64,000 nt of DNA from Comamonadaceae bacterium OS-1 (GCA_027923965.1 AP026969.1:1984001-2048000), one strand, 5' to 3'. Shown: positions 1 through 8,682, numbered from the stretch's first letter. The notes: a model not told the origin generated them from the sequence alone. A program made the numbers and translations.

Positions 1-214
1 TCACGCGGGGCAAGCCGTAGCTCAGCGTGGCATCCATGTGGAAATGCGCATCGACAAACGGCGGGCTGACCAGTTGGCCTTGGGCATCGACCGTCTTCTG
101 CGCGGGTGCATCCAGGCCAAAAGCCACTTCCGTGATGCGGCCATTCTGGACGGCAATCGACATCCCGGTGCGTCCGTCGGGCAAAGTAGCGTGGGTAACG
201 AGAAGGTCGAGCAT
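1..214 (-). CDS. Amidohydrolase, cytosine-deaminase-like (N-terminal part only)
   Basis: Only the first 71 codons are present; the gene runs off the left edge. Translation starts at the ATG whose complement is at 212-214. The fragment begins MLDLLVTHATLPDGRTGMSI and reaches VDAHFHMDATLSYGLPR. The DAHFHMD segment carries the HxH metal-binding pair that follows strand 1 of the amidohydrolase TIM barrel, and the preceding beta-rich part is the usual N-terminal composite domain. This combination resembles cytosine deaminase and related cyclic-amide hydrolases, but the catalytic half is missing here, so the substrate cannot be assigned. It is transcribed away from the signalling operon that starts at 357. 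Confidence 0.7.
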   Translation of the reverse strand, partial: MLDLLVTHATLPDGRTGMSIAVQNGRITEVAFGLDAPAQKTVDAQGQLVSPPFVDAHFHMDATLSYGLPRV

Positions 215-356
215 GGGGTAGAGCCTGGTATGGGGCTAAATGAAATTAATTTTTACACGTCCGGGCCGTGCCGTACGCAATCGATAGGTAACATCCTGAC
301 ACAGACAAGCGCTTTCAGCCACAATCCACCCCATGCCCGAGAGAGGCCAGCCCCCC

Positions 357-740
357 ATGACAACCACCACCCCTGCCGCTGTGCTGTTGATCGTAGACGA
401 CAGCCGGGTTTCGCGCATGATGATCCGCACCCTGGTGCAGGCCAAGCGGCCCACCTGGACTTTGGTAGAGGCCGCCAGCGGCGACGAGGCGCTGGTGCTG
501 GCCGCCACCCAGACCTTCACGTATTGCACCATGGACATCAATATGCCCGGCATACTGGGTACCGATGCGGCCGAGCATCTCAAGCGCGACCACCCCGGTC
601 TGCGCCTGGCGCTGTTTTCGGCCAACATCCAGGAAAGCCAGAAGACCCGGGCTGCCGAGCTGGGCGTGAAGTTTGTGGCCAAGCCTGTGAGTGAAAAAAG
701 CGTGACCGAAGCACTTACTTTTTTTGAAAGTTCCCTGTGA
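357..740 (+). CDS. Single-domain response regulator (CheY-like receiver)
   Basis: A 127-residue stand-alone receiver domain with no output domain. The acidic pair is D14-D15, the phospho-acceptor is D60 in the MDINMPG loop, the switch residue is S88 and the conserved lysine is K109 in AKPV, so all catalytic positions are present. I chose the ATG at 357 rather than an upstream ATG at 333 because GAGAGG (341-346) is well placed as its ribosome binding site. The stop overlaps the next start (TGATG). The next genes encode a CheC-type phosphatase and a diguanylate cyclase. The likely role is a phosphorylated messenger whose phosphate is removed by the CheC protein, with the cyclase as partner or output. 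No cognate kinase is in the window. Confidence 0.85.
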   Translation: MTTTTPAAVLLIVDDSRVSRMMIRTLVQAKRPTWTLVEAASGDEALVLAATQTFTYCTMDINMPGILGTDAAEHLKRDHPGLRLALFSANIQESQKTRAAELGVKFVAKPVSEKSVTEALTFFESSL

Positions 741-1348
741 TGACCCTGTCTGAGCTGCAGCTGGATGCCTTGACCGAGGTATTTAACGTCGGTGCAGGCC
801 AGGCCGCCGCCAGTCTGAGCGAAATTGTGGGTGATGAGGTGCTGTTGTCGGTGCCACGCATCCAGTTTTTTGACCGCACCGATGTGAACGCCGAAATGCT
901 TTCGCTCAACGGCGGGCGCCTGGGCGCGGTACGGCAAAAGTTTGGCGGTCCGTTCAGCCTGGATGCCACGCTGTTGTTTCGCGAAGAAAAGGCGTTGGAA
1001 ATCGTGCAGGAGATGCTGGGTTCGCAGGTGAGCGTGGAAGACCTGGTGGACTACGAGCACGAGGCCATGTGCGAGCTGGGTAACGTGATCCTGAACGCCT
1101 GCCTGTCGGCGATTGCCGACATGCTCGGCATCAACCTGAGCAGCACCCTGCCCGAGTATTCGGTGGACGGCGCCGACACGGTGATTGGCAAGCTGATGTC
1201 CGATGAGACCCAGCCCGTGGTGCTGGTCCTGCACATCGACCTGACCATTGAGAAGCGCGACACCCAGGGCTACCTGGTGTTCCTGCTCAGCGCCAGCTCG
1301 CTGGAGGGGCTGCTCGCGGCCCTGGACGCATTTCTGTCGCGCATTTGA
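740..1348 (+). CDS. CheC-family CheY-P phosphatase-like protein
   Basis: A 202-residue CheC/CheX-class protein predicted to dephosphorylate a receiver, most likely the one encoded immediately upstream. The N-terminal helix carries the family phosphatase signature in full: D9-x3-E13-x2-N16-x3-G20. The second pseudo-symmetric motif, around EAMCELGNVILN, keeps the Glu and Asn but has Glu and Asn where the consensus has D/S and Gly, so one active centre looks intact and the other degenerate. A GTG at 737 is also possible, but ATG 740 overlaps the preceding stop as TGATG, which suits translational coupling. The TGA stop in turn overlaps the TTG start of the diguanylate cyclase gene. No CheA, CheW or MCP gene lies nearby, so this is probably not a classical chemotaxis operon. 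Confidence 0.8.
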   Translation: MTLSELQLDALTEVFNVGAGQAAASLSEIVGDEVLLSVPRIQFFDRTDVNAEMLSLNGGRLGAVRQKFGGPFSLDATLLFREEKALEIVQEMLGSQVSVEDLVDYEHEAMCELGNVILNACLSAIADMLGINLSSTLPEYSVDGADTVIGKLMSDETQPVVLVLHIDLTIEKRDTQGYLVFLLSASSLEGLLAALDAFLSRI

Positions 1349-2412
1349 ACCTTCCTCTGGCCCCTATGCCTGCCAGCCCTATCGCATCGCTGTTGCCCTG
1401 GTCCCAGATGGTGGACGCGTTGGGCACCGGCCTGATTGTGCTCAACCCGCGCGGCGAGGTGCTGGTGTGGAACGCCTGGGTGGTCCGCCATAGCGGTATC
1501 GATGCCTCGGTGGCCCTGGGCCACACGCTGGAGTCGGTGTTTGCCAACGGACTGTCGCTGTCCTTCATCAGCGCCCTGAAAAACGTGCTCACCTACAAGC
1601 TGCCGGTGGTCTTGTCCAATGTGCTGCACCGCACCCCGCTGCCGCTGTACCTGCGACCCGAAGATGCCGTCAGAGGCCCGCAGCAGCGCATGCCGCAGTC
1701 GCTGACCCTGGTGCCGGTGCGCTACGACAGCACCCGCCCGGACGGTTTTCTGGTGATGGTGCAGGTCACCGACACCAGCAGCTTCGTCAAACGGGAGCGC
1801 TTGCTGCACTCGCACTCGGAAAAACTTTCGCGCGAGGCGGTGATCGATGGCCTGACCGGCATTTACAACCGCAAGTATTTCGACCAGAAACTGGCCGTAG
1901 AGCTCAGCCGCGCCCAGCGCCAGAAGAACCCGCTGTCGCTGGTCATGTTGGATGTGGACTACTTCAAAAACTACAACGACACCTATGGCCACCCGGCGGG
2001 CGACCGGGTGCTGCAGGCCCTGGTAGGAGCGGTGCAGTCGCAGCTCAACCGCCTCTCGGATGTGTTTGCGCGCTACGGCGGCGAAGAGTTCATCATCATC
2101 CTGCCATCGTCCGACCAGTCCGGTGCCACCCGTATCGCAGAAAAAATCCGCCAGGCGGTGCTGGCCTTGCAAATGGAACACGTCCGCTCGCAGGTGGCTG
2201 ACCACATCAGCATCAGCCTGGGTGCCGCTACCTGCCCCGGCGGCGAAAGCTGCAGCGAGACACGGCTGCTGGACACCGTGGACAAAGCCCTGTACGCGGC
2301 CAAACACGGTGGCCGCAACAAGGTGCACTGGTTCAGCGTGTCCGACCCGCACACCACCGGTGGCTACGTGGTGGACGGCCCGGAACCTCCTGCATCAAGT
2401 TACTACACTTAA
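1345..2412 (+). CDS. Diguanylate cyclase with N-terminal PAS-like domain
   Basis: Makes cyclic di-GMP from two GTP. An N-terminal PAS-like sensory region (about residues 10-140, no transmembrane segment) is followed by a GGDEF domain from DGLTGIYNRKYF onward. The active-site motif is GGEEF, and an inhibitory RxxD I-site (RLSD) lies five residues before it, so the enzyme looks active and product-inhibited. The annotated start is TTG 1345, which overlaps the cheC stop as TTGA; an in-frame ATG at 1366 is the alternative. As third gene of the operon it probably links the receiver/CheC pair to c-di-GMP output. Downstream lies one copy of the palindromic repeat family. Confidence 0.88.
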   Translation: MNLPLAPMPASPIASLLPWSQMVDALGTGLIVLNPRGEVLVWNAWVVRHSGIDASVALGHTLESVFANGLSLSFISALKNVLTYKLPVVLSNVLHRTPLPLYLRPEDAVRGPQQRMPQSLTLVPVRYDSTRPDGFLVMVQVTDTSSFVKRERLLHSHSEKLSREAVIDGLTGIYNRKYFDQKLAVELSRAQRQKNPLSLVMLDVDYFKNYNDTYGHPAGDRVLQALVGAVQSQLNRLSDVFARYGGEEFIIILPSSDQSGATRIAEKIRQAVLALQMEHVRSQVADHISISLGAATCPGGESCSETRLLDTVDKALYAAKHGGRNKVHWFSVSDPHTTGGYVVDGPEPPASSYYT

Positions 2413-2456
2413 GATAGCTGCCCATGCTTTATGGATAAGCGCAGAAGGCTTATTTC
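2411..2456 (-). repeat. Palindromic intergenic repeat, copy 1
   Basis: Contains ATAGCTGC, then CATGCTT-TATGG-ATAAGCGC and AGAAGGCTTATTTC, which is the family consensus read in reverse. It fills the space between the diguanylate cyclase stop and the convergent GFA gene. The central part can fold into a hairpin. It lacks a clean T-tract, so I do not call it a terminator. Confidence 0.7.
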
Positions 2457-2464
2457 ATACACCA

Positions 2465-2815
2465 CTACTTGGCACGCCCGTCGTAGTGCTGCACCGTAAG
2501 GGCCGCGATGTCTACCCCGTCCAGGCACCGCACATTGATGGCCGCCATGGCCTGCCCGTCGGGGGACACGGCTTCGCCGAACGGGTGGATACCGCAGGTC
2601 GGGCAGAAGTGGTGCGCGATGATGTGCTTGTTGAACCGGTAAGTGGCCATTTTGTCCGCAGGCGTCTGTAATACCACCGCGGGCCGGGGCACGAACCACA
2701 TCAACGCCCCTTTGCGCTGGCACATCGAACAATTGCAGGACATGACAGCAGCGGGGAGCTCGCCCTCCACCGCAAACGCAATCTGGCCGCAATGGCAACT
2801 TCCTTGGTATTTCAT
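2465..2815 (-). CDS. GFA family protein (zinc-binding, Mss4-like fold)
   Basis: A 116-residue protein of the family named after glutathione-dependent formaldehyde-activating enzyme. The first lines of the fold are clear: GSCHCGQIAF supplies CxC, SCNCSMCQ supplies the CxxC-type ligands, and FCPTCGIHPF gives the late CxxCG pair, so the two zinc sites appear intact. Most members of this family have no proven reaction, and formaldehyde-glutathione adduct formation should not be assumed. The gene stands alone, convergent with the diguanylate cyclase operon. Confidence 0.85.
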   Translation of the reverse strand: MKYQGSCHCGQIAFAVEGELPAAVMSCNCSMCQRKGALMWFVPRPAVVLQTPADKMATYRFNKHIIAHHFCPTCGIHPFGEAVSPDGQAMAAINVRCLDGVDIAALTVQHYDGRAK

Positions 2816-3021
2816 GGGGTGTCTCCGTGGGGGATGGGTGATAGGCCATTTTGCAGGTGATTGTGCAAAGGATGCCGGTTTTACCGCGTCTGCCGGAGCA
2901 ACAAAATGTTTTGGTGGATGTGGGTTGTGCTATTGAATCAGGAGCTTCTTGTGCTTGCTCCATAAGCGCAATCCGCCGATTTGTCTCAAATCCTTAGAGC
3001 CGCTTCTGTGGAGCCCGGGCC

Positions 3022-4725
3022 TCAGCCCGCCTTTCCAAACCGCTCCAGCACATGCCGCCCCATGTTGTGGGCCAGCTCGTCTTCGCCCAGAAACACGCGG
3101 CCGATGTTTTCCTGGGCCAGCAGGGTGGCTTCGGTCTCATTGTGGGTGCGCACCACGGTTTCGATGTGCGGGTTCAGCATGCGGGCGTTGGCCACCATCT
3201 GGCGCACGTTGAAGGCATCGGGCGTGGCGATCAGCAGCATGCTGGCGCGGGCGATGTGGGCCTGGATCAGGACTCCGGCATCGGCGGCATCGCCCGAGAC
3301 GGCGGTGATGCCGCTGGCGCGCAGTTGCTCCACGCGCTCGCGGTTTTGCTCCACCACCACGAAGGGAATGTCTTGCGCGTCCATCTCCGCGGCCAGGCGC
3401 TTGCCCACACGGCCATAGCCCACCAGCACCACTTGTTGCGACAGGTACTTTTCGTCGGTGGCCATCGGCAACTCGGACAGCGGGTCGGTGCTGCGGGCCA
3501 GTTTGGCGGCCAGGTCGGGGTGGGATTGCAGCCATTTTTCCAACCCGTCGGCGGCCTTGAAGACCAGCGGATTCACTGCAATGGACAGCAGCGCGCCCGC
3601 CAGAATCAGGCTTTGCCCCTCGGGCCGCAGCAGGCCCAGGCTGGCACCCAGTCCGGCCAGGATGAAAGAGAACTCGCCAATCTGCCCCAGGCTGGCCGAC
3701 ACGTTCAGCGCGGTGTTCAGCGGGTAGCGAAACACCAGCACCAGCGCGGCCGCAGCGATGGACTTGCCGACGATGATGATCGCCAGCACGGCCAGTACCT
3801 GCAGTGGCTGCTCCACCAGCACCTTGGGGTCGAACAGCATGCCCACCGACACAAAGAACAGCACCGCAAAAGCTTCGCGCAGCGGCAGCGAGTCTTCGGC
3901 GGCGCGGTGGCTGAACTCGGACTCGCGCATCACCATACCCGCAAAAAAGGCCCCCAGCGCAAACGACACGCCAAACAAAATGGCCGCGCCGTAGGCGATG
4001 CTGACCGCTGCAGCGATCACGCACAGGGTGAACAGCTCGCGCGAGCCGGTGCGCGCCACCAGCCACAGCAGCTTGGGAAACACGCGGCGGCCCACCACCA
4101 GCATCAGAGCCACAAAAGCCGATACCTTGAGCAGGGTCAGCCCCAGAGTGAGCCACAAACTGCCGCCGCCGCCCGTTTCCTCGCCCGGCAGCTTGCCACC
4201 CAGCGCGCCCGCCAGCGGCGGCAGCAGCACCAGCACCAGGACCATGGCCAGGTCTTCCACCACCAGCCAGCCCACCGCGATCTTGCCGTTCATGGAGTCC
4301 AGCGCACCGCGGGCTTCGAGTGCCCGCAGCAGCACCACAGTACTGGCCACCGACAGCGCCAGGCCAAACACCAGGCCCTCGCCCAGAGGCCAGCCCCAGA
4401 GGTGGGCCACGCCTGCGCCCATGGCGGTGGCCACGGCAATTTGCAGCACCGCACCGGGCACGGCGATCTTGCGCACCGACATCAGGTCGTCCATCGAAAA
4501 ATGCATGCCCACGCCAAACATCAGCAGCATCACGCCGATCTCGGCCAGCTCGGCCGCAATTTGGCCATCGGCCACAAAGCCGGGGGTAAACGGGCCAATC
4601 AACACCCCTGCCAACAGGTAGCCCACCAGTGCGGGCAGCTTGAACCGCACGGCCAGGAAACCAAACACCAGCGCCAGCCCGAGTGCAGTGGCGATGGTGG
4701 TGATGAGAGGCGTGCTATGGAGCAT
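3022..4725 (-). CDS. ybaL: YbaL/KefB-type monovalent cation:proton antiporter (CPA2)
   Basis: A 567-residue inner-membrane antiporter. The start MLHSTPLITT matches the E. coli YbaL N-terminus and has AGGAG just upstream; a longer reading frame to 4854 is low-complexity and unlikely. About twelve hydrophobic segments form the exchanger domain (through roughly residue 390), including the conserved GYLLAGVLIGPFTPGF and FALGAFFAGMVMRESEFSHR stretches. A cytosolic RCK/TrkA-N domain follows, with the Rossmann motif GYGRVGKRLA. It probably exchanges K+ for H+ under control of a ligand bound at the RCK domain. There is no KefF/KefG-like ancillary gene beside it. A palindromic repeat separates it from the CoA-transferase gene. 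Confidence 0.9.
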   Translation of the reverse strand: MLHSTPLITTIATALGLALVFGFLAVRFKLPALVGYLLAGVLIGPFTPGFVADGQIAAELAEIGVMLLMFGVGMHFSMDDLMSVRKIAVPGAVLQIAVATAMGAGVAHLWGWPLGEGLVFGLALSVASTVVLLRALEARGALDSMNGKIAVGWLVVEDLAMVLVLVLLPPLAGALGGKLPGEETGGGGSLWLTLGLTLLKVSAFVALMLVVGRRVFPKLLWLVARTGSRELFTLCVIAAAVSIAYGAAILFGVSFALGAFFAGMVMRESEFSHRAAEDSLPLREAFAVLFFVSVGMLFDPKVLVEQPLQVLAVLAIIIVGKSIAAAALVLVFRYPLNTALNVSASLGQIGEFSFILAGLGASLGLLRPEGQSLILAGALLSIAVNPLVFKAADGLEKWLQSHPDLAAKLARSTDPLSELPMATDEKYLSQQVVLVGYGRVGKRLAAEMDAQDIPFVVVEQNRERVEQLRASGITAVSGDAADAGVLIQAHIARASMLLIATPDAFNVRQMVANARMLNPHIETVVRTHNETEATLLAQENIGRVFLGEDELAHNMGRHVLERFGKAG

Positions 4726-4849
4726 GGGAGGCTCCTGAAGATGTAGCGCGTCGGCAGCGGGGCAGCATGGCAGTCCTGGTCGTGGTGAAAACAGAGCCCG
4801 TACCATAACCGCTGATCCAAATGCCTTGCCGATCCAGGGCATAAAAAAT

Positions 4850-4902
4850 ACCAAATAAATAGCTGCCCGCGCTTGTGGCGTAAGCGTTGGCGGCCTTTTT
4901 TG
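4850..4902 (-). repeat. Palindromic intergenic repeat, copy 2
   Basis: AAATAGCTGCCCGCGCTTG, a short loop, then TAAGCGTTGGCGGCCTTTTTT. It has the ATAGCTGC end and the GGCC/T-tract end of the family and lies between the ybaL and CoA-transferase genes, immediately after the CoA-transferase stop on the transcribed strand. Confidence 0.65.
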
Positions 4903-4917
4903 TCCTCCGTTGCTTCT

Positions 4918-6120
4918 TTACGCCACGGCGGCCAAAGCATGCAGGCTGGCGATGCGTGCTGCGTCGTAACCCAGCAGCCCGGCCAGCACCGCCTGGGTAT
5001 CGCGGCCCAGGGTGGGTGGCGGCTGAAAGCTTGGCGTGCCCGAGTCGGAGAACTTCATCGGGATGCCGGGCATGCGCACGCTGTCGCCGCCGGGCAGGGG
5101 TACCTCCACCACCATGTCGCGGGCCAGGATCTGCGGGTCGGTCAGGGCCTGGGCAAAGTCGTTCACCGGGCCGCAGGGCACGCGGGCGGCGCGCAGCTTG
5201 TCCAGCCAGTAGGCGCTGGGGTGCTGCAGCAGCGCGGCGTTGACGATGTTTTCGATCAGCAGCCGGTCGGCATAGCGGGCGGGTTGCTTCAGGTAGGCGG
5301 GTTCACGCAGGGTAGGGTGGTCCACCACCGCCAGAAAGCGCTCGTAGAACGCATCGCCGATACAGGCAATGACGATGTGGCCGTCCTGCGTCTGGAAGGT
5401 GTTGTACGGCACGTGCACAAAGTGCGAGTTGCCGATGCGCTCGGGCACGTGGCCCGACATCAGGTGCATGGTGGCCATATAGGTGAGCAGCGAAATCTGC
5501 ACGTCCAGCATCGACACATCCACATGCTGGCCCACGCCGCTATGGGTGCGGCCTTGCAGCGCCGCCAGCACGCCCATGGCGCCGAAGATGCCGCCGCCCA
5601 GGTCGCCAATCGGAATGCCAGCGCGCACCGGGGCATGTTCGCCCATGCCGGTGATGCTCATGCCGCCGCCCATGGCCTGCACCACCTGGTCGAAGGCAGG
5701 GCGCTGGGTGTCGGGCCCGGTTTCACCAAAGCCGGTGACCGAGCAGGTGATGATGCGCGGGTTGATGGCGCTCAAAATGGCATGGTCGATCTGCAGGCGC
5801 TGTGGCACGCCCGCGCCGAAATTGTCGAACACCACATCGGCCTTGCGCACCAGGTCGTAGAACACGGCGCGGCCAGCCTCGGATTTGAGGTCGATGCAGA
5901 CACTCTCCTTGCTGCGGTTCAGCGTCATGAAGTACGCGCCCATGCCGTCGCGGGCGTAGTCGGGGTGCTGGGCCAGCAGCTCGCGCGTGCCTTCGCCGCG
6001 GCCAGGTGGCTCGACCTTGATGGTGCGGGCACCGAGGTCGGTGAGTGTCATCGTGCCGTAGGGACCGGACAGCATGTGCGTCAGGTCCAGCACGGTAATG
6101 CCTTCGAGGGGGCGGGCCAT
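4918..6120 (-). CDS. Class III (CaiB/BaiF) CoA-transferase
   Basis: A 400-residue family III CoA-transferase. The N-terminus (LEGITVLDLTHMLSGPYGTM) and the KVEPPGRGEGTR segment are typical of the interlocked-dimer fold. The aspartate that forms the CoA thioester intermediate is probably the one in FDQVVQAMGGG. It is the last gene of a four-gene run, two bases after the acyl-CoA dehydrogenase stop. Given its neighbours it probably loads CoA onto a C5 dicarboxylate (methylsuccinate, mesaconate or itaconate) from succinyl-CoA or acetyl-CoA. That substrate is inferred from context; the family also includes oxalate, carnitine and aromatic acid transferases. Confidence 0.88.
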   Translation of the reverse strand: MARPLEGITVLDLTHMLSGPYGTMTLTDLGARTIKVEPPGRGEGTRELLAQHPDYARDGMGAYFMTLNRSKESVCIDLKSEAGRAVFYDLVRKADVVFDNFGAGVPQRLQIDHAILSAINPRIITCSVTGFGETGPDTQRPAFDQVVQAMGGGMSITGMGEHAPVRAGIPIGDLGGGIFGAMGVLAALQGRTHSGVGQHVDVSMLDVQISLLTYMATMHLMSGHVPERIGNSHFVHVPYNTFQTQDGHIVIACIGDAFYERFLAVVDHPTLREPAYLKQPARYADRLLIENIVNAALLQHPSAYWLDKLRAARVPCGPVNDFAQALTDPQILARDMVVEVPLPGGDSVRMPGIPMKFSDSGTPSFQPPPTLGRDTQAVLAGLLGYDAARIASLHALAAVA

Positions 6121-6122
6121 GG

Positions 6123-7274
6123 CTAGATCCGATACCGGTCGATGAGTTGCTTGGCGATGACCTGGCGCAGAATTTCGTTGCTGCCTTCGCCAATCACCAT
6201 CAGCATGCAGTCGCGGTAGTAGCGCTCGATCTCGTATTCCACCGAGTAGCTGTAGCCGCCAAAAATGCGCATGCCTTCCTGGGCGCAGAACACGCCTGCC
6301 TCGGAGCCCGCCAGCTTGGCCATGGCGGCCTCCAGGTCGCAGCGCTCGCCCTTGTCATGCTTGCGGGCCGCGGCTTCGATCAAATGCTTGGCCCCTTCCA
6401 CCTGCGTCACCATGTCGGCCAGCTTGAGCTGGATCGCCTGGTGCTGGCCGATGGGCTTGCCAAAAGCGCTGCGCTCCTGCACATAGCGCAGGCAGTGCTT
6501 GAGCGCGCCTTCGCCAATGCCTGCGCCGCGCGCCGCCACGTTGATGCGGCCCAGCTCCAGCCCGCCCGCAGTATGGGCAAAACCCTTGCCTTCCACACCG
6601 CCCAGCAGCCGGTCGGCGGGCACGTGGTAGTTGTCGAAGTTCAGTTCGCAGGTGTCGATGGCGCGGTAGCCCATTTTCTTGAGCTTGCCAACCACGTTGT
6701 AGCCCGGGCCCTTCTCGGCGATCAGCATGCTCATGCCCTTGTGGCGCGGCTCGGCGTGCGGGTCGGTCTTGACCAGCAGCAGCGTGAAGTTGCCGTGCAG
6801 GCTGTTGGTGATCCAGGTTTTGTTGCCGTTGACGACGTAGTGGTCGTCGTCCAGCCGGGCGGTGGTGCGGATGGCCTGCAGGTCGGAGCCGGCATTCGGC
6901 TCGGTCAGCCCCAGGCTGCCACGGAATGCACCGGTGGCCATGATGGGCAGGTAGTGGTCTTTTTGCGCCTGCGTGCCGCTGCGCTCGATGGCCGAGGCCA
7001 CGATCAGGTGCGAGTTGAAGATGCCCGACGGAGCCATCCACACCGAGGCCACCTTGATGACGATCTGTGCGTAGGTCCAGGCCGACAGGCCCAGGCCGCC
7101 ATATTCCTCGCCAATGGTGGCGCCAAACAGGCCCAGCTCTTTCATCTGGTCCACGATGTCTTGCGGGTATTCGTCGGCCAGGTCGAATTTGCGGGCCACG
7201 GGGCGCAGTTCTTTCTCGACCCATACCTCGATGGCGTCGACGAATTCCTGCTGGTCGTTGGTTTCGGTGCGCAT
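6123..7274 (-). CDS. Acyl-CoA dehydrogenase (possible methylsuccinyl-CoA dehydrogenase)
   Basis: A 383-residue FAD enzyme oxidising an acyl-CoA to the 2-enoyl-CoA, with electrons passed to ETF. The N-terminal helical domain, the middle LTEPNAGSDLQ flavin-binding motif and the C-terminal helical domain are all present. The catalytic glutamate is retained in VIGEGSNEILRQ, the equivalent of the YEGTxxIQ motif. It is third in the citE-maoC-acd-caiB run, eight bases after the MaoC stop. Next to a MaoC hydratase and a CitE lyase, methylsuccinyl-CoA to mesaconyl-CoA is the simplest reaction, but other short branched acyl-CoAs cannot be excluded from sequence. Confidence 0.9.
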   Translation of the reverse strand: MRTETNDQQEFVDAIEVWVEKELRPVARKFDLADEYPQDIVDQMKELGLFGATIGEEYGGLGLSAWTYAQIVIKVASVWMAPSGIFNSHLIVASAIERSGTQAQKDHYLPIMATGAFRGSLGLTEPNAGSDLQAIRTTARLDDDHYVVNGNKTWITNSLHGNFTLLLVKTDPHAEPRHKGMSMLIAEKGPGYNVVGKLKKMGYRAIDTCELNFDNYHVPADRLLGGVEGKGFAHTAGGLELGRINVAARGAGIGEGALKHCLRYVQERSAFGKPIGQHQAIQLKLADMVTQVEGAKHLIEAAARKHDKGERCDLEAAMAKLAGSEAGVFCAQEGMRIFGGYSYSVEYEIERYYRDCMLMVIGEGSNEILRQVIAKQLIDRYRI

Positions 7275-7282
7275 GGGGTGCC

Positions 7283-7801
7283 TCAGTAGTTGATCTTGTC
7301 TTCGATGCTGTGGCCGCGCTTGGCAATCAGCATGCTGCGGGTGAAGGTGCCCACCACCTTGCCGTCCTGGTTCAGGCCGGTGGTTTTGACCGACACGATG
7401 CCCGCGCCGGGGCGTGAGTTGGATTCGCGCTTGTCCAGCACCTCGGACTCGGCGTACAGCGTGTCGCCCGCGAACAGCGGGAAGGTCAGCTTGATGTCGG
7501 TCCAGCCCAGGTTGGCAATGGCCTTCTGGCTGGTGTCGGTCACGCTCATGCCTACCATCAATGCCACGGTGAACGGGCTGGCGATCAGGCAGCGGCCAAA
7601 TTCACTGGCCTTGGCGTATTCCGCGTCGAAATGCAGCGGATGGGTATTCATGGTCAGCAGCGTGAACCAGGTGTTTTCGGTCTCGGTGATGGTGCGGCCC
7701 GGGCGGTGCTCGTAGATGTCACCCACCGTAAAGTCCTCGTAATAGCGGCCAAAGCTCTCGCGGAAGCGGTGTTCACCGACCTGTTTGACGTTCTGCACCA
7801 T
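7283..7801 (-). CDS. MaoC-like enoyl-CoA hydratase (mesaconyl/itaconyl-CoA hydratase type)
   Basis: A 172-residue single hot-dog domain. In classical MaoC hydratases the catalytic pair lies in a D-x4-H motif; here the region reads TMNTHPLHFD, with Asn in place of the Asp but the following histidines kept, as I recall for mesaconyl-CoA hydratase relatives. The segment GRTITETENTWFTLL and the C-terminal GxxVGTFTRSMLIAKR are standard for the family. Its place between citE-like and acyl-CoA dehydrogenase genes supports hydration of mesaconyl-CoA or itaconyl-CoA to citramalyl-CoA. It is also possible that it acts on another branched enoyl-CoA. Confidence 0.85.
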   Translation of the reverse strand: MVQNVKQVGEHRFRESFGRYYEDFTVGDIYEHRPGRTITETENTWFTLLTMNTHPLHFDAEYAKASEFGRCLIASPFTVALMVGMSVTDTSQKAIANLGWTDIKLTFPLFAGDTLYAESEVLDKRESNSRPGAGIVSVKTTGLNQDGKVVGTFTRSMLIAKRGHSIEDKINY

Positions 7802-7834
7802 GGTGTTGTCTCCTGTAAGTCATAAAAATGGGGT

Positions 7835-8680
7835 TCAGGCGCGGGCGGCGTTGTCCACGATGCGCCGGGCCTTGCGCACCAGCGGCGCATCCACCATGCG
7901 GCCCTGGTACAAAAATGCGCCGCTGGACTGGCCTGCGGGAACGGCCTCGACCAGCAGCTGGGCCCAGGCCAGCTCCGTCGGGGTGGGGGCATGGGCGGCG
8001 TGGATGCGGGCAATCTGCTGTGGGTGGATGGCGGTTTTGCAGTCAAAACCCAGGCCCAGCACACGGCGGGTTTCGGTGGACAGGGCTTCGGGGTCCTGCA
8101 GGTCGATGTGGGGTACGTCCCAGGTTTGCAGACCGGCGGCGCGGGCAGCGTTGACCAGTTGGCCCCGGGCATGCAGCAAGCCATCCCAACCGAACTCCGC
8201 GCCCAGCTCGGCGGCCAGGTCGGCTCCGCCCAGCATCAGGGCGCGCAGCTTGCCGCCTGCTGCCGCGATCAACGGCAGTTGATGGATGCCCAGCGGGGTT
8301 TCCAGCAGGGCGCAGAGTGCGCCGAACTGCGCACCGGCCCAACCCTCCACGCATTGCAGGTCGGCTGCGTGTTCCACCTTGGGCAGCAGCAGCCAGTCCA
8401 CCTGCGCCGTGGAAGCCAGCAGCGCGGCCATGTCGGCAAAGCCATCACGGGTGCGCAGCGGGTTGAGGCGCAGCGCCACCGGGCAAGCGCCTTGCGCGGG
8501 CCGTGCTGCCAGCCAGGCCAGCACCTCCTGGCGGGCTTGCTGCTTGCGGTCAGGGTGCACCGCGTCTTCCAGGTCGATACACACCAGGTCGGCCCCGCCG
8601 GCCATGGCTTTGGCGAAGCGTTCGGGCTTTTCGCCCGAGACGAACAGCATGGAACGGGGTGGGGTGGTATGGATTTTCAT
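7835..8680 (-). CDS. CitE/HpcH-family CoA-ester lyase (citramalyl-CoA lyase candidate)
   Basis: A 281-residue TIM-barrel protein of the HpcH/HpaI-CitE superfamily. Motifs include RSMLFVSGEKPERF, the metal-binding segment CIDLEDAV, the basic strand VALRLNPLRTRDG, and KTAIHPQQI near the C-terminus. Stand-alone CitE-like proteins of this length cleave malyl-, methylmalyl- or citramalyl-CoA instead of acting in a citrate lyase complex, and no citrate lyase alpha or gamma subunit is present here. With the hydratase downstream it would yield acetyl-CoA and pyruvate from citramalyl-CoA. It is the first gene of the minus-strand run and shares a 120-bp control region with the divergent gntR gene. Confidence 0.85.
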   Translation of the reverse strand: MKIHTTPPRSMLFVSGEKPERFAKAMAGGADLVCIDLEDAVHPDRKQQARQEVLAWLAARPAQGACPVALRLNPLRTRDGFADMAALLASTAQVDWLLLPKVEHAADLQCVEGWAGAQFGALCALLETPLGIHQLPLIAAAGGKLRALMLGGADLAAELGAEFGWDGLLHARGQLVNAARAAGLQTWDVPHIDLQDPEALSTETRRVLGLGFDCKTAIHPQQIARIHAAHAPTPTELAWAQLLVEAVPAGQSSGAFLYQGRMVDAPLVRKARRIVDNAARA

Positions 8681-8682
8681 GC

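Noticed and set aside
2949..2978. GTGCTTGCTCCATAAGCGC as another repeat copy
   Set aside because: Only the hairpin core is recognisable and both flanks are absent; too weak to list as a copy.
3052..4746. Long open frame on the plus strand opposite ybaL
   Set aside because: Its translation is rich in His, Gln, Gly and Arg with no domain, as expected for the reverse of a GC-rich gene; ybaL on the other strand matches its family end to end.
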